Assembly (NCBI GenBank): GCA_041611095.1
Contig: JBFINP010000044.1
Span: forward strand, 1-24,986
DNA: 24,986 nucleotides
Reading direction: 5' to 3'
Source: UBA6912 sp041611095
Lineage (GTDB): Bacteria > Actinomycetota > Acidimicrobiia > Spongiisociales > UBA5794
Positions 16,801-24,284 of the stretch are shown here, one piece after another. The stretch's first letter is position 1. The number at the start of each line of letters is the position of its first letter. A model generated the notes under the pieces. It was given only the letters and a program-made list of their open reading frames with translations. It did no database searches and had not been told where the DNA came from. Made by a program: the position numbers and the translations under genes.

Positions 16801-17334
16801 ATGGCGAAGAGTGCATTCGAGGACGACCGGGAACTCCAGGTCGTCATGGCGTCAGAGCCGTTCGAGACGCTGTTTCACCGAGAGTTCCCGCGGATGGTTG
16901 CAGTGGCGTATGCGATCACGGGCAACCGGTGGGCGGCGGAGGAGCTCGCCCAGGAAGCGTGTCTACGGGCCTACCGGTCGTGGAGTTCGGTGTCCGGCTA
17001 CGACAAGCCGGGAGCGTGGTTGCGCCGGGTGACGATCAACCTGTCCAACTCGTTCCTGAGGCGCCGGATCAGCGAGCTGCGCGCATTGGAGCGCTACGTC
17101 CTCAGCGGAACGGAGCCGGTGGCGAACCACCCGGCGGAGGCGAAGGAGTTCTGGCAAGAAGTCGCGACGCTGCCCCGCCGCCAGCGGGAGGTGATCGTCC
17201 TCCGTTACGTGGATGACCTCAGTACGAGCGAGATCGCCGACGTGCTCGACATCTCAGAGTCTTCGGTCAGGACCCACCTGCAGCGGGGTCGGGAGATGCT
17301 GGCGCGTCAGATCGACAGCGGAGGTCCGCAATGA
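16801..17334 (+). CDS. ECF RNA polymerase sigma factor (second)
   Basis: Alternative sigma factor of 177 residues. Region 2 (about 22-90) has LFHREFPRMVAVAYAITGNRWAAEELAQEACLRAYRSW and WLRRVTINLSNSFLRRR. Region 4 (about 115-170) has LPRRQREVIVLRYVDDLSTSEIADVL and the helix-turn-helix ISESSVRTHLQRGREML. It is clearly distinct from the other ECF factor in the window and closer to the actinobacterial SigE-like/SACE groups than to RpoE. The ATG at 16801 has AGGACAGG about 6 bases upstream; an internal ATG at 16846 is the alternative. Its stop overlaps the next gene as ATGA, so expression of the pair is coupled. Confidence 0.92.
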   Translation: MAKSAFEDDRELQVVMASEPFETLFHREFPRMVAVAYAITGNRWAAEELAQEACLRAYRSWSSVSGYDKPGAWLRRVTINLSNSFLRRRISELRALERYVLSGTEPVANHPAEAKEFWQEVATLPRRQREVIVLRYVDDLSTSEIADVLDISESSVRTHLQRGREMLARQIDSGGPQ

Positions 17335-17978
17335 GACCGGACGAGATGCGTCGCCACGGGGCGGCCCTGGCCGAGCGGGTGCGGCGCGAGGTCGACACGC
17401 CGTTGCGGCTCGACCTCCTGCTGCGCCGACACCGACGGGGCAGGCGGCTGGGCTACGCCGCCGCCGCGGTGGCCGTGGTCGTGCTGGTCCTGGGCACGTT
17501 GTGGACGACCGCGGCCGACAGCCCACCGGTGGTCATCGAACCCCCGACGACCATGCCGTCAGCGAACCCCGACCCACAGGCCCTGCCGGTCGAGGTGTAC
17601 CTCGCCCTGCTCGACGAGTTCGTGGTCGAGAGCGAAGAGCCGGCGGGTTGCACCGGCACGGGGGTTCATGCGGGCATCGGCCCGGGCATTCGAGTCTCGG
17701 TGGTGGACGACCGACCCGATCGGACGCCTCAGGTGGTCGCCGAGTCGGTCATCGCCGAGACCGGCGCGCTGATCGAAACGGCGAGGATCGAGGAGTTGGG
17801 GCTCCCCACCGCCGGTACGGCGTGTCTGTTCGAGCTGATGACCACCTCGATCGCCCTCGACAGAGTCGGGTCGCTGCGCATCGACGCCCTGCCATGGCCG
17901 CCCCCGGGTGGGTTCGAAGCGGGCGCCTCGCGCGCTGGTCAGCAGTACATCTTCTACAGCAAGGGAATGAGTCCATGA
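17331..17978 (+). CDS. Single-pass membrane protein in anti-sigma position, no zinc motif
   Basis: Function not established; its place after an ECF sigma gene, with an ATGA overlap and a GGAGG ribosome site, suggests an anti-sigma factor. The 215-residue protein has a short, strongly basic cytoplasmic part (about 1-38), one membrane helix (about 40-60), a Pro/Thr-rich linker (PPVVIEPPTTMP) and an extracytoplasmic domain of about 130 residues with two cysteines. The H-x3-C-x2-C motif of zinc anti-sigma factors is missing, and the cytoplasmic part is too short for a standard anti-sigma domain. It may bind the sigma factor by a short helix or act only as an outside sensor. It overlaps the next gene by ATGA. 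Confidence 0.75.
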   Translation: MRPDEMRRHGAALAERVRREVDTPLRLDLLLRRHRRGRRLGYAAAAVAVVVLVLGTLWTTAADSPPVVIEPPTTMPSANPDPQALPVEVYLALLDEFVVESEEPAGCTGTGVHAGIGPGIRVSVVDDRPDRTPQVVAESVIAETGALIETARIEELGLPTAGTACLFELMTTSIALDRVGSLRIDALPWPPPGGFEAGASRAGQQYIFYSKGMSP

Positions 17979-19330
17979 GTCGCTACCGAATCGCCGTCGT
18001 CTTCCTGCTGGTCGTTGCTTCCTGTGGAAGCAACGGAGGCTCGGAGACCACCACGAGCGCGGAACCGACGGCGAGCCTCGCCGCGAATGGCCCGACAACG
18101 AGCTCGATCCCCGACACCACCTTGGAGTCGATCACCGATGCGCGCTCGCGTGCCGAGGACTACCTCTTCGACCTCGCCAACATCCTCGGAGAGGCGGACA
18201 ATCGCACCCAGGTGTGCCAAGAGGGTGTCTCCGCGGGGGCTCAGATAACGGAGGGTTCGCCGCCGGCAGCAGTGGAGGAGTTCCTCCAAGCGATGTTCGC
18301 CGATTGCATGGTTGGGATCTTCGAATCGACGACGGAGATGATCTCGGGGCTGGACCCTCCTGACGATCTCGCGGCGCAGCACGACGACTACGTGTCGAGT
18401 CGCCAGGCATGGGTCGCAGTAGCCTCCGAGCTCGGCAAGACCTTGGTTACGTTCGAGGACGCCGAGGCGATCTTCGTCGATCCTGACTTCATAGTCGCCA
18501 ACGATGCCGTGGGCTCCGGCTGTCGTGGCTTGGAGTCGGCGGCTGCAGCGGCGGGCTTCGTCGTGTCGTTGACCTGCCCGGGAGCGATCGAGCAGCCGGA
18601 GAGCGAGCCGGTCCAAATCACATTCGACGGCTCGGGCGTGACGGTCGATCCGCCCGGCGCCATCGATGCGGGTGGCGGCGTGATGCTGGTGATCACCAAC
18701 ACCGACGGCACTGCGCACCAGCCCGTGGTGGCCACCCTGTTCTCGGGACACCCGGCTCACCTCCCACTTCGAGGCTCGGGAGTCGACGTGAAAGAGTCCG
18801 GTGTCGTCTCTTCCGCGGATGACTCAGATCCCGATCGCGGCTACTTCGGTCTGAACTGGCCTGAGGTCACCGGCGAGGACTGGGACGGAACCGTTCCCGA
18901 CCTCGCTCCTGGGGACACGATCAGCGTCGCGGTTCTGTCAGGTGAGTACGTGATCTTCGACCAGGCTCCTGGTGCCTACGAGGCCGGCCGGTTCAGCGTG
19001 CTCGTCGTCGCGTCGGGGCCCGAGATCGAAGCCACCTACGTGGCACCTCCCAACGCCGCGGAGTCGTGCGAGCAACTCGCCGACGTCCTCACCCGGCTCT
19101 ACGCGGCGTACGTCGACGAGGTGACCCTCCTCTCTGCGGACGACTTCGGGCGGTCGCCGTTGTCGATGATCGACGATCTCCGGTTCGGAGCCGCCCTGCA
19201 GCGCTCGCAGCAACTCGATTGCGACCCGGAGGCATTGCGAGCGGCGGCAACGGCGCAGCTCTGCAGCGCAAAGGTGCCAGAGGAGTCGGCCGCCGCCGTG
19301 ATCGTCGAGCACGCATGCGGCGAAGGCTGA
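17975..19330 (+). CDS. Cysteine-rich lipoprotein of unknown function
   Basis: Predicted secreted lipoprotein of 451 residues. A short signal peptide ends in the lipobox V14-A15-S16-C17, so the mature protein is anchored at C17. A Thr/Ser-rich linker follows. The N-terminal helical domain (about 50-205) has cysteines C81, C111, C183 and C201. A central region (about 212-340) looks beta-rich and cupredoxin-like (VQITFDGSGVTVDPPGAIDAG, LVITNTDGTAHQP), though no copper-ligand set is complete. A C-terminal helical domain (about 358-451) has C365, C416, C430 and C448. Each helical domain thus has four cysteines, enough for two disulfides. It is the third gene of the second sigma operon and may be its surface sensor or its output. 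Confidence 0.75.
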   Translation: MSRYRIAVVFLLVVASCGSNGGSETTTSAEPTASLAANGPTTSSIPDTTLESITDARSRAEDYLFDLANILGEADNRTQVCQEGVSAGAQITEGSPPAAVEEFLQAMFADCMVGIFESTTEMISGLDPPDDLAAQHDDYVSSRQAWVAVASELGKTLVTFEDAEAIFVDPDFIVANDAVGSGCRGLESAAAAAGFVVSLTCPGAIEQPESEPVQITFDGSGVTVDPPGAIDAGGGVMLVITNTDGTAHQPVVATLFSGHPAHLPLRGSGVDVKESGVVSSADDSDPDRGYFGLNWPEVTGEDWDGTVPDLAPGDTISVAVLSGEYVIFDQAPGAYEAGRFSVLVVASGPEIEATYVAPPNAAESCEQLADVLTRLYAAYVDEVTLLSADDFGRSPLSMIDDLRFGAALQRSQQLDCDPEALRAAATAQLCSAKVPEESAAAVIVEHACGEG

Positions 19331-19458
19331 TCGAGCTCCGAACGGAGTGGCAGATTCAGGTGATCTCCCCGATGCCCATGAAGTCGCTCGGCGGGTCGCT
19401 CCTCGAGCGAGGATCCGGGGCCGGTCGCCCGGCGCCGAACGGTTCAGCTGCGTAACGT

Positions 19459-19818
19459 GTGACTGTGGACGTGAGTTACCCCGGGTTTGGCTCGATCGTG
19501 GTCGACGGTGTGACCTTCGACCACGACGTCGTGATCGAAGGCGAGGCAGTCCGTGCCAGGGAGAAGGGCCCGTCGCGATCGCTGCGCGGTGCGTACGGCC
19601 ACACGCCGCTCTCGGCAGGCGAGGCAATCCCGTGGTCGGCGCCTCGCCTCGTGATCGGCACGGGTGCCAGCGGCCGCCTCCCCGTGATGGCCGACGTGCA
19701 GCGTGCAGCCACCGAGCACGGCGTCGATCTGGTGACACTGCCGACAGCCGAGGCCTGCGAGCTGCTGCGGTCGATGAAGCCCGGCGCCGCCAACGCCATC
19801 CTTCACGTCACGTGCTGA
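19459..19818 (+). CDS. Mth938-like domain protein (DUF498/NDUFAF3 family)
   Basis: Small alpha/beta protein of the Mth938-like family, whose eukaryotic member NDUFAF3 helps assemble respiratory complex I; the bacterial role is unclear. The 119-residue product shows the family pattern PGFGSIVVDGVTFDHDVVI, then a variable middle with GHTPLSAGEAIPW, LVIGTGASGRLPV, and the ending LPTAEACELL with NAILHVTC. The start is GTG 19459; a second GTG two codons later is possible, and no strong ribosome site separates them. It stands alone, 128 bases after the lipoprotein gene and converging on folD with 18 bases between stop codons. Confidence 0.85.
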   Translation: MTVDVSYPGFGSIVVDGVTFDHDVVIEGEAVRAREKGPSRSLRGAYGHTPLSAGEAIPWSAPRLVIGTGASGRLPVMADVQRAATEHGVDLVTLPTAEACELLRSMKPGAANAILHVTC

Positions 19819-19840
19819 CCCTCGCGCGGGAGGAGGTCAG
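19815..19840. terminator. Inverted repeat spanning convergent stop codons
   Basis: CTGACC (19815-19820) pairs with GGTCAG (19835-19840), and an inner CTC/GAG (19821-19823 with 19830-19832) extends the stem past a 2-base bulge around GCGCGG. Both stop codons lie in the outer stem. Confidence 0.4.
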
Positions 19841-20694
19841 TCTCCGGCACTGCGCTCCGCAGCGATGACGGTGTTGAGAAGCAGGGAGGCGATCGTCATC
19901 GGCCCCACGCCGCCCGGGACCGGCGTGATGGCACCGGCCACCTCGGCCACCTCCGCGTAGGCGACGTCACCGACCAGCCCGTGGTCGGTCCGGTTGATGC
20001 CGACGTCGATCACCACCGCACCGGGCTTCACGTGCTCGGCCGTGATCATCTCGGGCCGTCCCACCGCCGCCACGAGAATGTCGGCTCGCCGGGTCAGGTC
20101 GGCCAGGTCCGGCGTGCGGCTGTGCGCCTGCACGACGGTGGCGTCGACGCCTTTGGCCCCGAGCATGAGGGCGAGCGGGCGGCCCACCAGGAAGGAACGG
20201 CCGACGACGACTGCGAGCTTGCCTCGAATCTCGCAGTCGTAGTGCTCGAGGATCCGCATCACGCCACTCGGCGTGGCCGGACGCGGCCCGGTGCGCTCGA
20301 GGACGAGCAGCCCGAGGTTGTGCGGGTGGAGGCCGTCGGCATCCTTGGCGGGGTCGATGGTCTCCACCGCCCGGTTCCCGTCCAGGCCCTCGGGCAGCGG
20401 CAGTTGGACGATCATGCCGTCGACCTTGGGATCGGAATTGAGCCTCCGGATCAGCGTCTCGACTTGATCCTGGGTGGTATCGGCAGGGAGATGCTCGTCG
20501 AAGGACAGCATGCCCGCCTTGAGCGCGGCCTTGTGCTTGTTGCGGACGTAGATCTGCGACGCCGGGTCGGCACCCACGAGCACCGTGGCGAGCCCTACCG
20601 AGATCCCGCGGTCGGCGAGCGCGGCCACACGCTCGGCCACTTCGCTGCGGACCGCTTTGGCGACGTCCTTACCGGAGAGTACGAGTGCGCTCAA
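19837..20694 (-). CDS. folD: Bifunctional methylenetetrahydrofolate dehydrogenase/methenyltetrahydrofolate cyclohydrolase FolD
   Basis: Converts 5,10-methylene-THF to 10-formyl-THF, the one-carbon donor used by PurN and PurH encoded upstream. The 285-residue length is exactly typical. Catalytic Y49 and K53 are in QIYVRNKHKAA; the substrate site is VDGMIVQLPLPEGLD and DADGLHPHNLG. The NADP part has VVGRSFLVGRPLALML, HSRT, DVGIN and TPVPGGVGPMTIASLL. The usual PCTP is PATP here, and the Cys often found before HSRT is Ala, which is tolerated in the family. The start is TTG 20694, forming a TTGA overlap with the purH stop. AGGAGG lies 11 bases upstream, a slightly long spacing, but the position is supported by the overlap and by length. 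Confidence 0.96.
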   Translation of the reverse strand: MSALVLSGKDVAKAVRSEVAERVAALADRGISVGLATVLVGADPASQIYVRNKHKAALKAGMLSFDEHLPADTTQDQVETLIRRLNSDPKVDGMIVQLPLPEGLDGNRAVETIDPAKDADGLHPHNLGLLVLERTGPRPATPSGVMRILEHYDCEIRGKLAVVVGRSFLVGRPLALMLGAKGVDATVVQAHSRTPDLADLTRRADILVAAVGRPEMITAEHVKPGAVVIDVGINRTDHGLVGDVAYAEVAEVAGAITPVPGGVGPMTIASLLLNTVIAAERSAGD

Positions 20695-22238
20695 TGTCGG
20701 AAATGCCTCCTGCCTGTGAAGATCAAGGTCATGCCGCGCTCGTTGGCGGCGGCGATCACCTCGTCGTCTCGCACCGAACCGCCGGGCTCCACCAAGGCAA
20801 CGACGCCGGCGTCGGCGAGCAGATCGAGCCCGTCGCGGAAGGGCAGGAACGCATCGCTGGCAGCGACGGCGCCCCGGCTTCGCTCCCCCGCCCGCGCCAA
20901 TGCGCGCTCGGCCGCCCCCACCCGGCTCTGATCGCCGGCGCCCACACCCACCGCCGATCGGTCCTTCGCCACGACGATGGCGTTCGACTTGGTGGCGGCG
21001 GCGACGATCCAGGCGAACTCCAGCTCGGCGACGAGCCCGGCTCGCGGACGATCTCCCGTCATGACTTCCCACCGGTCCGGAAGGGCCGCTCCGACGCCGA
21101 GGGACACCTGATCGTGCTCCTGGGCGAGGAAGCCGCCGTCGATCATTCGTAGGTCGAGGCCGGCCGGCACGGGCGCCGGCGCTTCGAGCACCCGGAGGTT
21201 CTTCCGCCGGGCCAGTACCTCGGCCCCCTCGGGCGACACGTCGGGGGCCACGACGACCTCGACGAAGTTCGCCGCGATCGCTTCCGCCGTCGCCACGTCG
21301 AGCACGCCGTTGACGGCGACGATGCCGCCGAACGCCGACACCGGGTCACAGTCCCACGCCTTGGAGAAGGCCGACGCCACCGAATCGCACACCGATGCGC
21401 CGCACGGGTTGGTGTGCTTGACGATCACGGCGGCAGGCTCGTCGAACTCGTTGACGAGGCGCCACGCCGCCTCGGTGTCGGCGTAGTTGTTGAACGACAT
21501 CGCCTTGCCCTGGAGGAGCCGGGCGCTCTGCCACCACGCCGGCCGGCCGATCCAGCGGTACACGGCCGCCCGCTGATGAGGATTCTCGCCGTAGCGCAAC
21601 TCCTCGACCCGCTCCATCGGAAGCACGAGGCTCGGCGGTAGCGGCTCATCGCCATGCATCCACGAGACAATCGCCGCGTCATACGCCGCAGTTCGGGCAA
21701 ATGCCGTGGTCGCCAGGCGTCGTCGGAGCTCCGCGGGAAGGGTCCCGGCCTCGACCGCGGCGGCGACGTCCCCGTAGTCGTCGGGCGACACGACGACGGC
21801 AACGTGCTCGTGGTTCTTGGCGGCGGCGCGGATCATCGCAGGGCCACCGATGTCGATCTGCTCGGTCGCCGCCGCCTCGGTCGTCGCGGCATCGGCCACG
21901 GTTGCCTCGAAGGGGTACAGATTCACGATGACCAGCTGGAACGGGTCTATCTCGTGTGCGGCGAGATCGGCGGCATGCTCGGGATCGGTGGGTACGGCGA
22001 GGATGCCGCCGTGGATCTTTGGATGGAGCGTCTTGACCCTCCCGCCGAGCATCTCGGGGGCACCCGTGACCTGCTCGACCGGCGTGACGGGAACTCCGGC
22101 TTCGGCGAGGGTGCGCGCCGTGCCTCCCGACGATACGATCTCGACCCCGGCGGCGGCGAGACGGTGCGCCAGCTCTACGACGCCCGTCTTGTCCGACACC
22201 GATATCAGCGCACGGCGCACCTGCACGTTTCCGGTCAC
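20691..22238 (-). CDS. purH: Bifunctional AICAR transformylase/IMP cyclohydrolase PurH
   Basis: Catalyses the last two steps of IMP synthesis, using 10-formyl-THF. The 515 residues split into an N-terminal cyclohydrolase (ALISVSDKTGV, SSGGTARTL, GRVKTLHPKIHGGIL, NLYPFE, IDIGGPAMIRAAAKN) and a C-terminal transformylase (RYGENPHQRAA, LQGKAMSFNNYAD, the catalytic Lys-His in KHTNPCGAS, DPVSAFGGIVAVN, SDAFLPFRDGLD, and the terminal FTGRRHFRH). SDAFLPF differs slightly from the usual SDAFFPF. The start is GTG 22238, overlapping the purN stop as GTGA; the ribosome site is weak, so translation probably depends on coupling. The frame is open far upstream through purN, but that part is noncoding. Confidence 0.97.
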   Translation of the reverse strand: MTGNVQVRRALISVSDKTGVVELAHRLAAAGVEIVSSGGTARTLAEAGVPVTPVEQVTGAPEMLGGRVKTLHPKIHGGILAVPTDPEHAADLAAHEIDPFQLVIVNLYPFEATVADAATTEAAATEQIDIGGPAMIRAAAKNHEHVAVVVSPDDYGDVAAAVEAGTLPAELRRRLATTAFARTAAYDAAIVSWMHGDEPLPPSLVLPMERVEELRYGENPHQRAAVYRWIGRPAWWQSARLLQGKAMSFNNYADTEAAWRLVNEFDEPAAVIVKHTNPCGASVCDSVASAFSKAWDCDPVSAFGGIVAVNGVLDVATAEAIAANFVEVVVAPDVSPEGAEVLARRKNLRVLEAPAPVPAGLDLRMIDGGFLAQEHDQVSLGVGAALPDRWEVMTGDRPRAGLVAELEFAWIVAAATKSNAIVVAKDRSAVGVGAGDQSRVGAAERALARAGERSRGAVAASDAFLPFRDGLDLLADAGVVALVEPGGSVRDDEVIAAANERGMTLIFTGRRHFRH

Positions 22239-22855
22239 GGCGACCGGTCCCAACGCACCGTTCGTCCGCCGACCGTGAGACGCCCCGCAGCAAACGCAGC
22301 GATGACCTCCGGGTAGAGCCGGTGCTCCACCTTCTGGATGCGGCGCCGCAGGTCGTCCTCGGTGTCGCCGTCGAGGACTGGGACCGCCTCTTGGGCGATG
22401 ATCGGTCCGTGGTCGACCTCCTCGTCCACGAAATGGATCGTCACCCCGCTGAGCTTCACGCCATGGGCCAGCGCCTGCGGGATGGCATGGGCGCCGGGAA
22501 AAGCCGGGAGCAGCGCAGGATGCGTATTGAGGATGCGATTCGGAAAGCGGGCGACGGCCTCGGGGCCGAGGATGCGCATGAAGCCGGCAAGGACGAGCGC
22601 CGCGGCTCCGTGGGCGTCGGCGGCGTCGCAGCATGCGCTCGTGAACTTCGAACGATCCGCGTGATCGTCCCACGCCACGACTTCGCTGTGCACGCCGGCC
22701 GTTCTCGCTCGCTCGAGCGCCGCCACGCCGGCCCGATCTGAGATCACGGCGGCCACCTGCGCCGGGTACGTCGGTGATGCGGCCGCATCGAGGATGGCCT
22801 GGAGGTTGGTGCCGCTCCCTGAGACGAGCACGACGATGGGGAGACGGTCCGGCAT
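22235..22855 (-). CDS. purN: Phosphoribosylglycinamide formyltransferase PurN
   Basis: Third step of purine synthesis, formylating GAR with 10-formyl-THF. The 206-residue protein has the phosphate-binding loop LVSGSGTNLQAIL (10-22), LAGFMRIL (89-96), and the catalytic N110, H112 and D148 in LNTHPALLPAFPG and EEVDHGPII. It is the first gene of purN-purH-folD. The ATG at 22855 has no Shine-Dalgarno sequence: the nine bases before it read ccccgtgtc. A TAAGCT lies immediately before those, so the message may be leaderless. Confidence 0.97.
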   Translation of the reverse strand: MPDRLPIVVLVSGSGTNLQAILDAAASPTYPAQVAAVISDRAGVAALERARTAGVHSEVVAWDDHADRSKFTSACCDAADAHGAAALVLAGFMRILGPEAVARFPNRILNTHPALLPAFPGAHAIPQALAHGVKLSGVTIHFVDEEVDHGPIIAQEAVPVLDGDTEDDLRRRIQKVEHRLYPEVIAAFAAGRLTVGGRTVRWDRSP

Positions 22856-22864
22856 GACACGGGG

Positions 22865-22895
22865 AGCTTAGAAGGCGCCGGCTGAGGCCCGGCAA
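22865..22895 (-). promoter_or_regulatory. Promoter of purN-purH-folD, possibly leaderless
   Basis: On the minus strand TTGCCG (plus 22890-22895) and TAAGCT (plus 22865-22870, TAnnnT pattern) are 19 bases apart. TAAGCT ends 9 bases before the purN ATG, which would put the transcript start at or near the start codon. Confidence 0.45.
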
Positions 22896-22950
22896 ACCCG
22901 GTTCTGGCACTCGCACGTTTTGGCGCCACGACATCGGGTAGCTGATTCGA

Positions 22951-23484
22951 ATGCCGTCAGCCACCATCGACGCCTGGGACCAACGCACCCAGCTCTGGGC
23001 CCGCACCGGCCTCGGCGCCGGTTCCATCGCACCGCTGCGCATCGTGACGCAACTCGGGAGCACGGAGGTGATCGTCGCCACTGCGACGGCGGTCGGGCTC
23101 GGTGCTGCGGTGTGGCGCCGATCATGGCGTCCGGCCGTTGCGCTTGCCGTGACGATCGGTGGCCAGAACCTCGCGTTCAACCTCGTCAAGCGCATCGCCC
23201 GGCGCACCAGGCCGCCGGGGCCACACCACGCGAGCTGGGCCGGAGCGTCGTTCCCGAGCGGCCACACCGCTGCGGCCGCATCGGCGTGGCCGGCGATGCT
23301 GGCTGTGGGCGCACCGGGAGCGGGTGCGGCGACCAAGGCCGCGTCGTACGCCGCCGGGCCCGCCGTCGGCGCCACTCGGGTACTACTCGGCGTGCATTGG
23401 CTTTCCGACGTGATCGCCGGTCTCGCACTCGGTTGGGGGTGGCTGGCGCTCACCCGCAGACTGAGAATCGTGCCCGCGAATTGA
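22951..23484 (+). CDS. PAP2-family membrane phosphatase
   Basis: Member of the type-2 phosphatidic acid phosphatase superfamily, which dephosphorylates lipid phosphates such as phosphatidate or undecaprenyl diphosphate; the substrate here is unknown. All three motifs are present: K80-x6-R87-P88 (KRIARRTRP), P102-S103-G104-H105 (FPSGHT) and R143-x5-H149-x3-D153 (RVLLGVHWLSD). The 177 residues hold about five membrane segments. The ATG at 22951 lacks a clear ribosome site (GGTAG about 9 bases upstream is weak). It diverges from purN, with 95 bases between, and converges on the DUF421 gene, with 11 bases between stop codons. Confidence 0.9.
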   Translation: MPSATIDAWDQRTQLWARTGLGAGSIAPLRIVTQLGSTEVIVATATAVGLGAAVWRRSWRPAVALAVTIGGQNLAFNLVKRIARRTRPPGPHHASWAGASFPSGHTAAAASAWPAMLAVGAPGAGAATKAASYAAGPAVGATRVLLGVHWLSDVIAGLALGWGWLALTRRLRIVPAN

Positions 23485-23503
23485 TGGCGCCGGCGTCACC
23501 GGC
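23482..23503. other. Small inverted repeat at a convergent junction
   Basis: GCCGG (23489-23493) and CCGGC (23499-23503) lie around the DUF421 stop. An alternative imperfect fold pairs the two stop codons (23482-23498). It is too weak to call a terminator. Confidence 0.25.
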
Positions 23504-24218
23504 TCCCGGCAGGTGTGACCGCCTCGGCCGCGACCCAGTCCCTGTCGGCGCACACTGGGCAGGGAGGAATCCGGTTGCCCGACTCGAATCGCGCCACCTG
23601 ACCGCAGTTGGTGCACGTGTAGAGACCGGCATCGCCCGTGATCTGTCCGGACTGCCAGTCGAACCGCTGGTAACGCTCCGGTGGCTCGATCGGCAGCCCG
23701 GGGCGCTCCTCGCCGGGCTCGAACCGGAAGACGGTGAGCTGCCCGGATTTCTCCATGTAGGCGCGACGAACCTGGCCGAGGTTGGTGATCCCGTCGGCGC
23801 GCAGCAGGGCGAACAGCTCCTCGCGATCGAGCTGGGCCTCGTCGAACACCGCTTCGAGCACCCGGCCATCCTCGATGATGCGCATCACGCTCCCGGTCAC
23901 GAACCTATCGACGGCGTCGCTTCTCTCGGTCACCCTGGCGAGCGCACGGTGAAGTACGACGACCACGGTGAGGATCACGGCTCCATGCAGCAGCGGAACG
24001 TTTGCGTACAGCATCGGGTCACCGACGGCGGACCCCAGGGCGATGATGATGACGTAGTCGAAGGGTGAGAGCTGCCGCACCCCCCGCCGGCCCATGACCC
24101 GAAGCACGACGAGCGCGAGCACGAACATCACGGCGGTGCGCATGGCGATCTCCGCGACCATTCGGAGGGAGAGGTCTCCCCAGATGATCCTGCTCCAGTC
24201 GAACGGTTGCGGCTCCAC
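23496..24218 (-). CDS. DUF421 (YetF-like) membrane protein with C-terminal zinc ribbon
   Basis: Uncharacterised YetF-like family. The 240-residue protein has three membrane helices (about 19-40, 52-70 and 75-93), including the family signature MGRRGVRQLSPFDYVIIIALGSAVGDPM. The cytoplasmic DUF421 domain follows (about 105-165), with IIEDGRVLEAVFDEAQLDREELFALLRADGI and a VRRAYMEKSGQLTVF strand. Unlike the basic family layout, the protein continues with a linker and a rubredoxin-like zinc ribbon: C202-x2-C205 (YTCTNCGQ) and C220-x2-C223 (PCPVCADRDW). That suggests a metal-bound interaction module. The start ATG at 24218 has no strong ribosome site. The assignment to the family is firm; the function is unknown. 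Confidence 0.88.
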   Translation of the reverse strand: MEPQPFDWSRIIWGDLSLRMVAEIAMRTAVMFVLALVVLRVMGRRGVRQLSPFDYVIIIALGSAVGDPMLYANVPLLHGAVILTVVVVLHRALARVTERSDAVDRFVTGSVMRIIEDGRVLEAVFDEAQLDREELFALLRADGITNLGQVRRAYMEKSGQLTVFRFEPGEERPGLPIEPPERYQRFDWQSGQITGDAGLYTCTNCGQVARFESGNRIPPCPVCADRDWVAAEAVTPAGSR

Positions 24219-24284
24219 GTCACGCTCCCGATCTGTCGACCCCCGCCTGCCTACCCGGTGATCGCCCCGATCAAACGGAGGACA

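Noticed and set aside
22239..23453. Upstream extension of purH by about 400 codons
   Set aside because: It crosses purN and the PAP2 gene in noncoding frames; GTG 22238 overlaps the purN stop and gives the standard PurH length.
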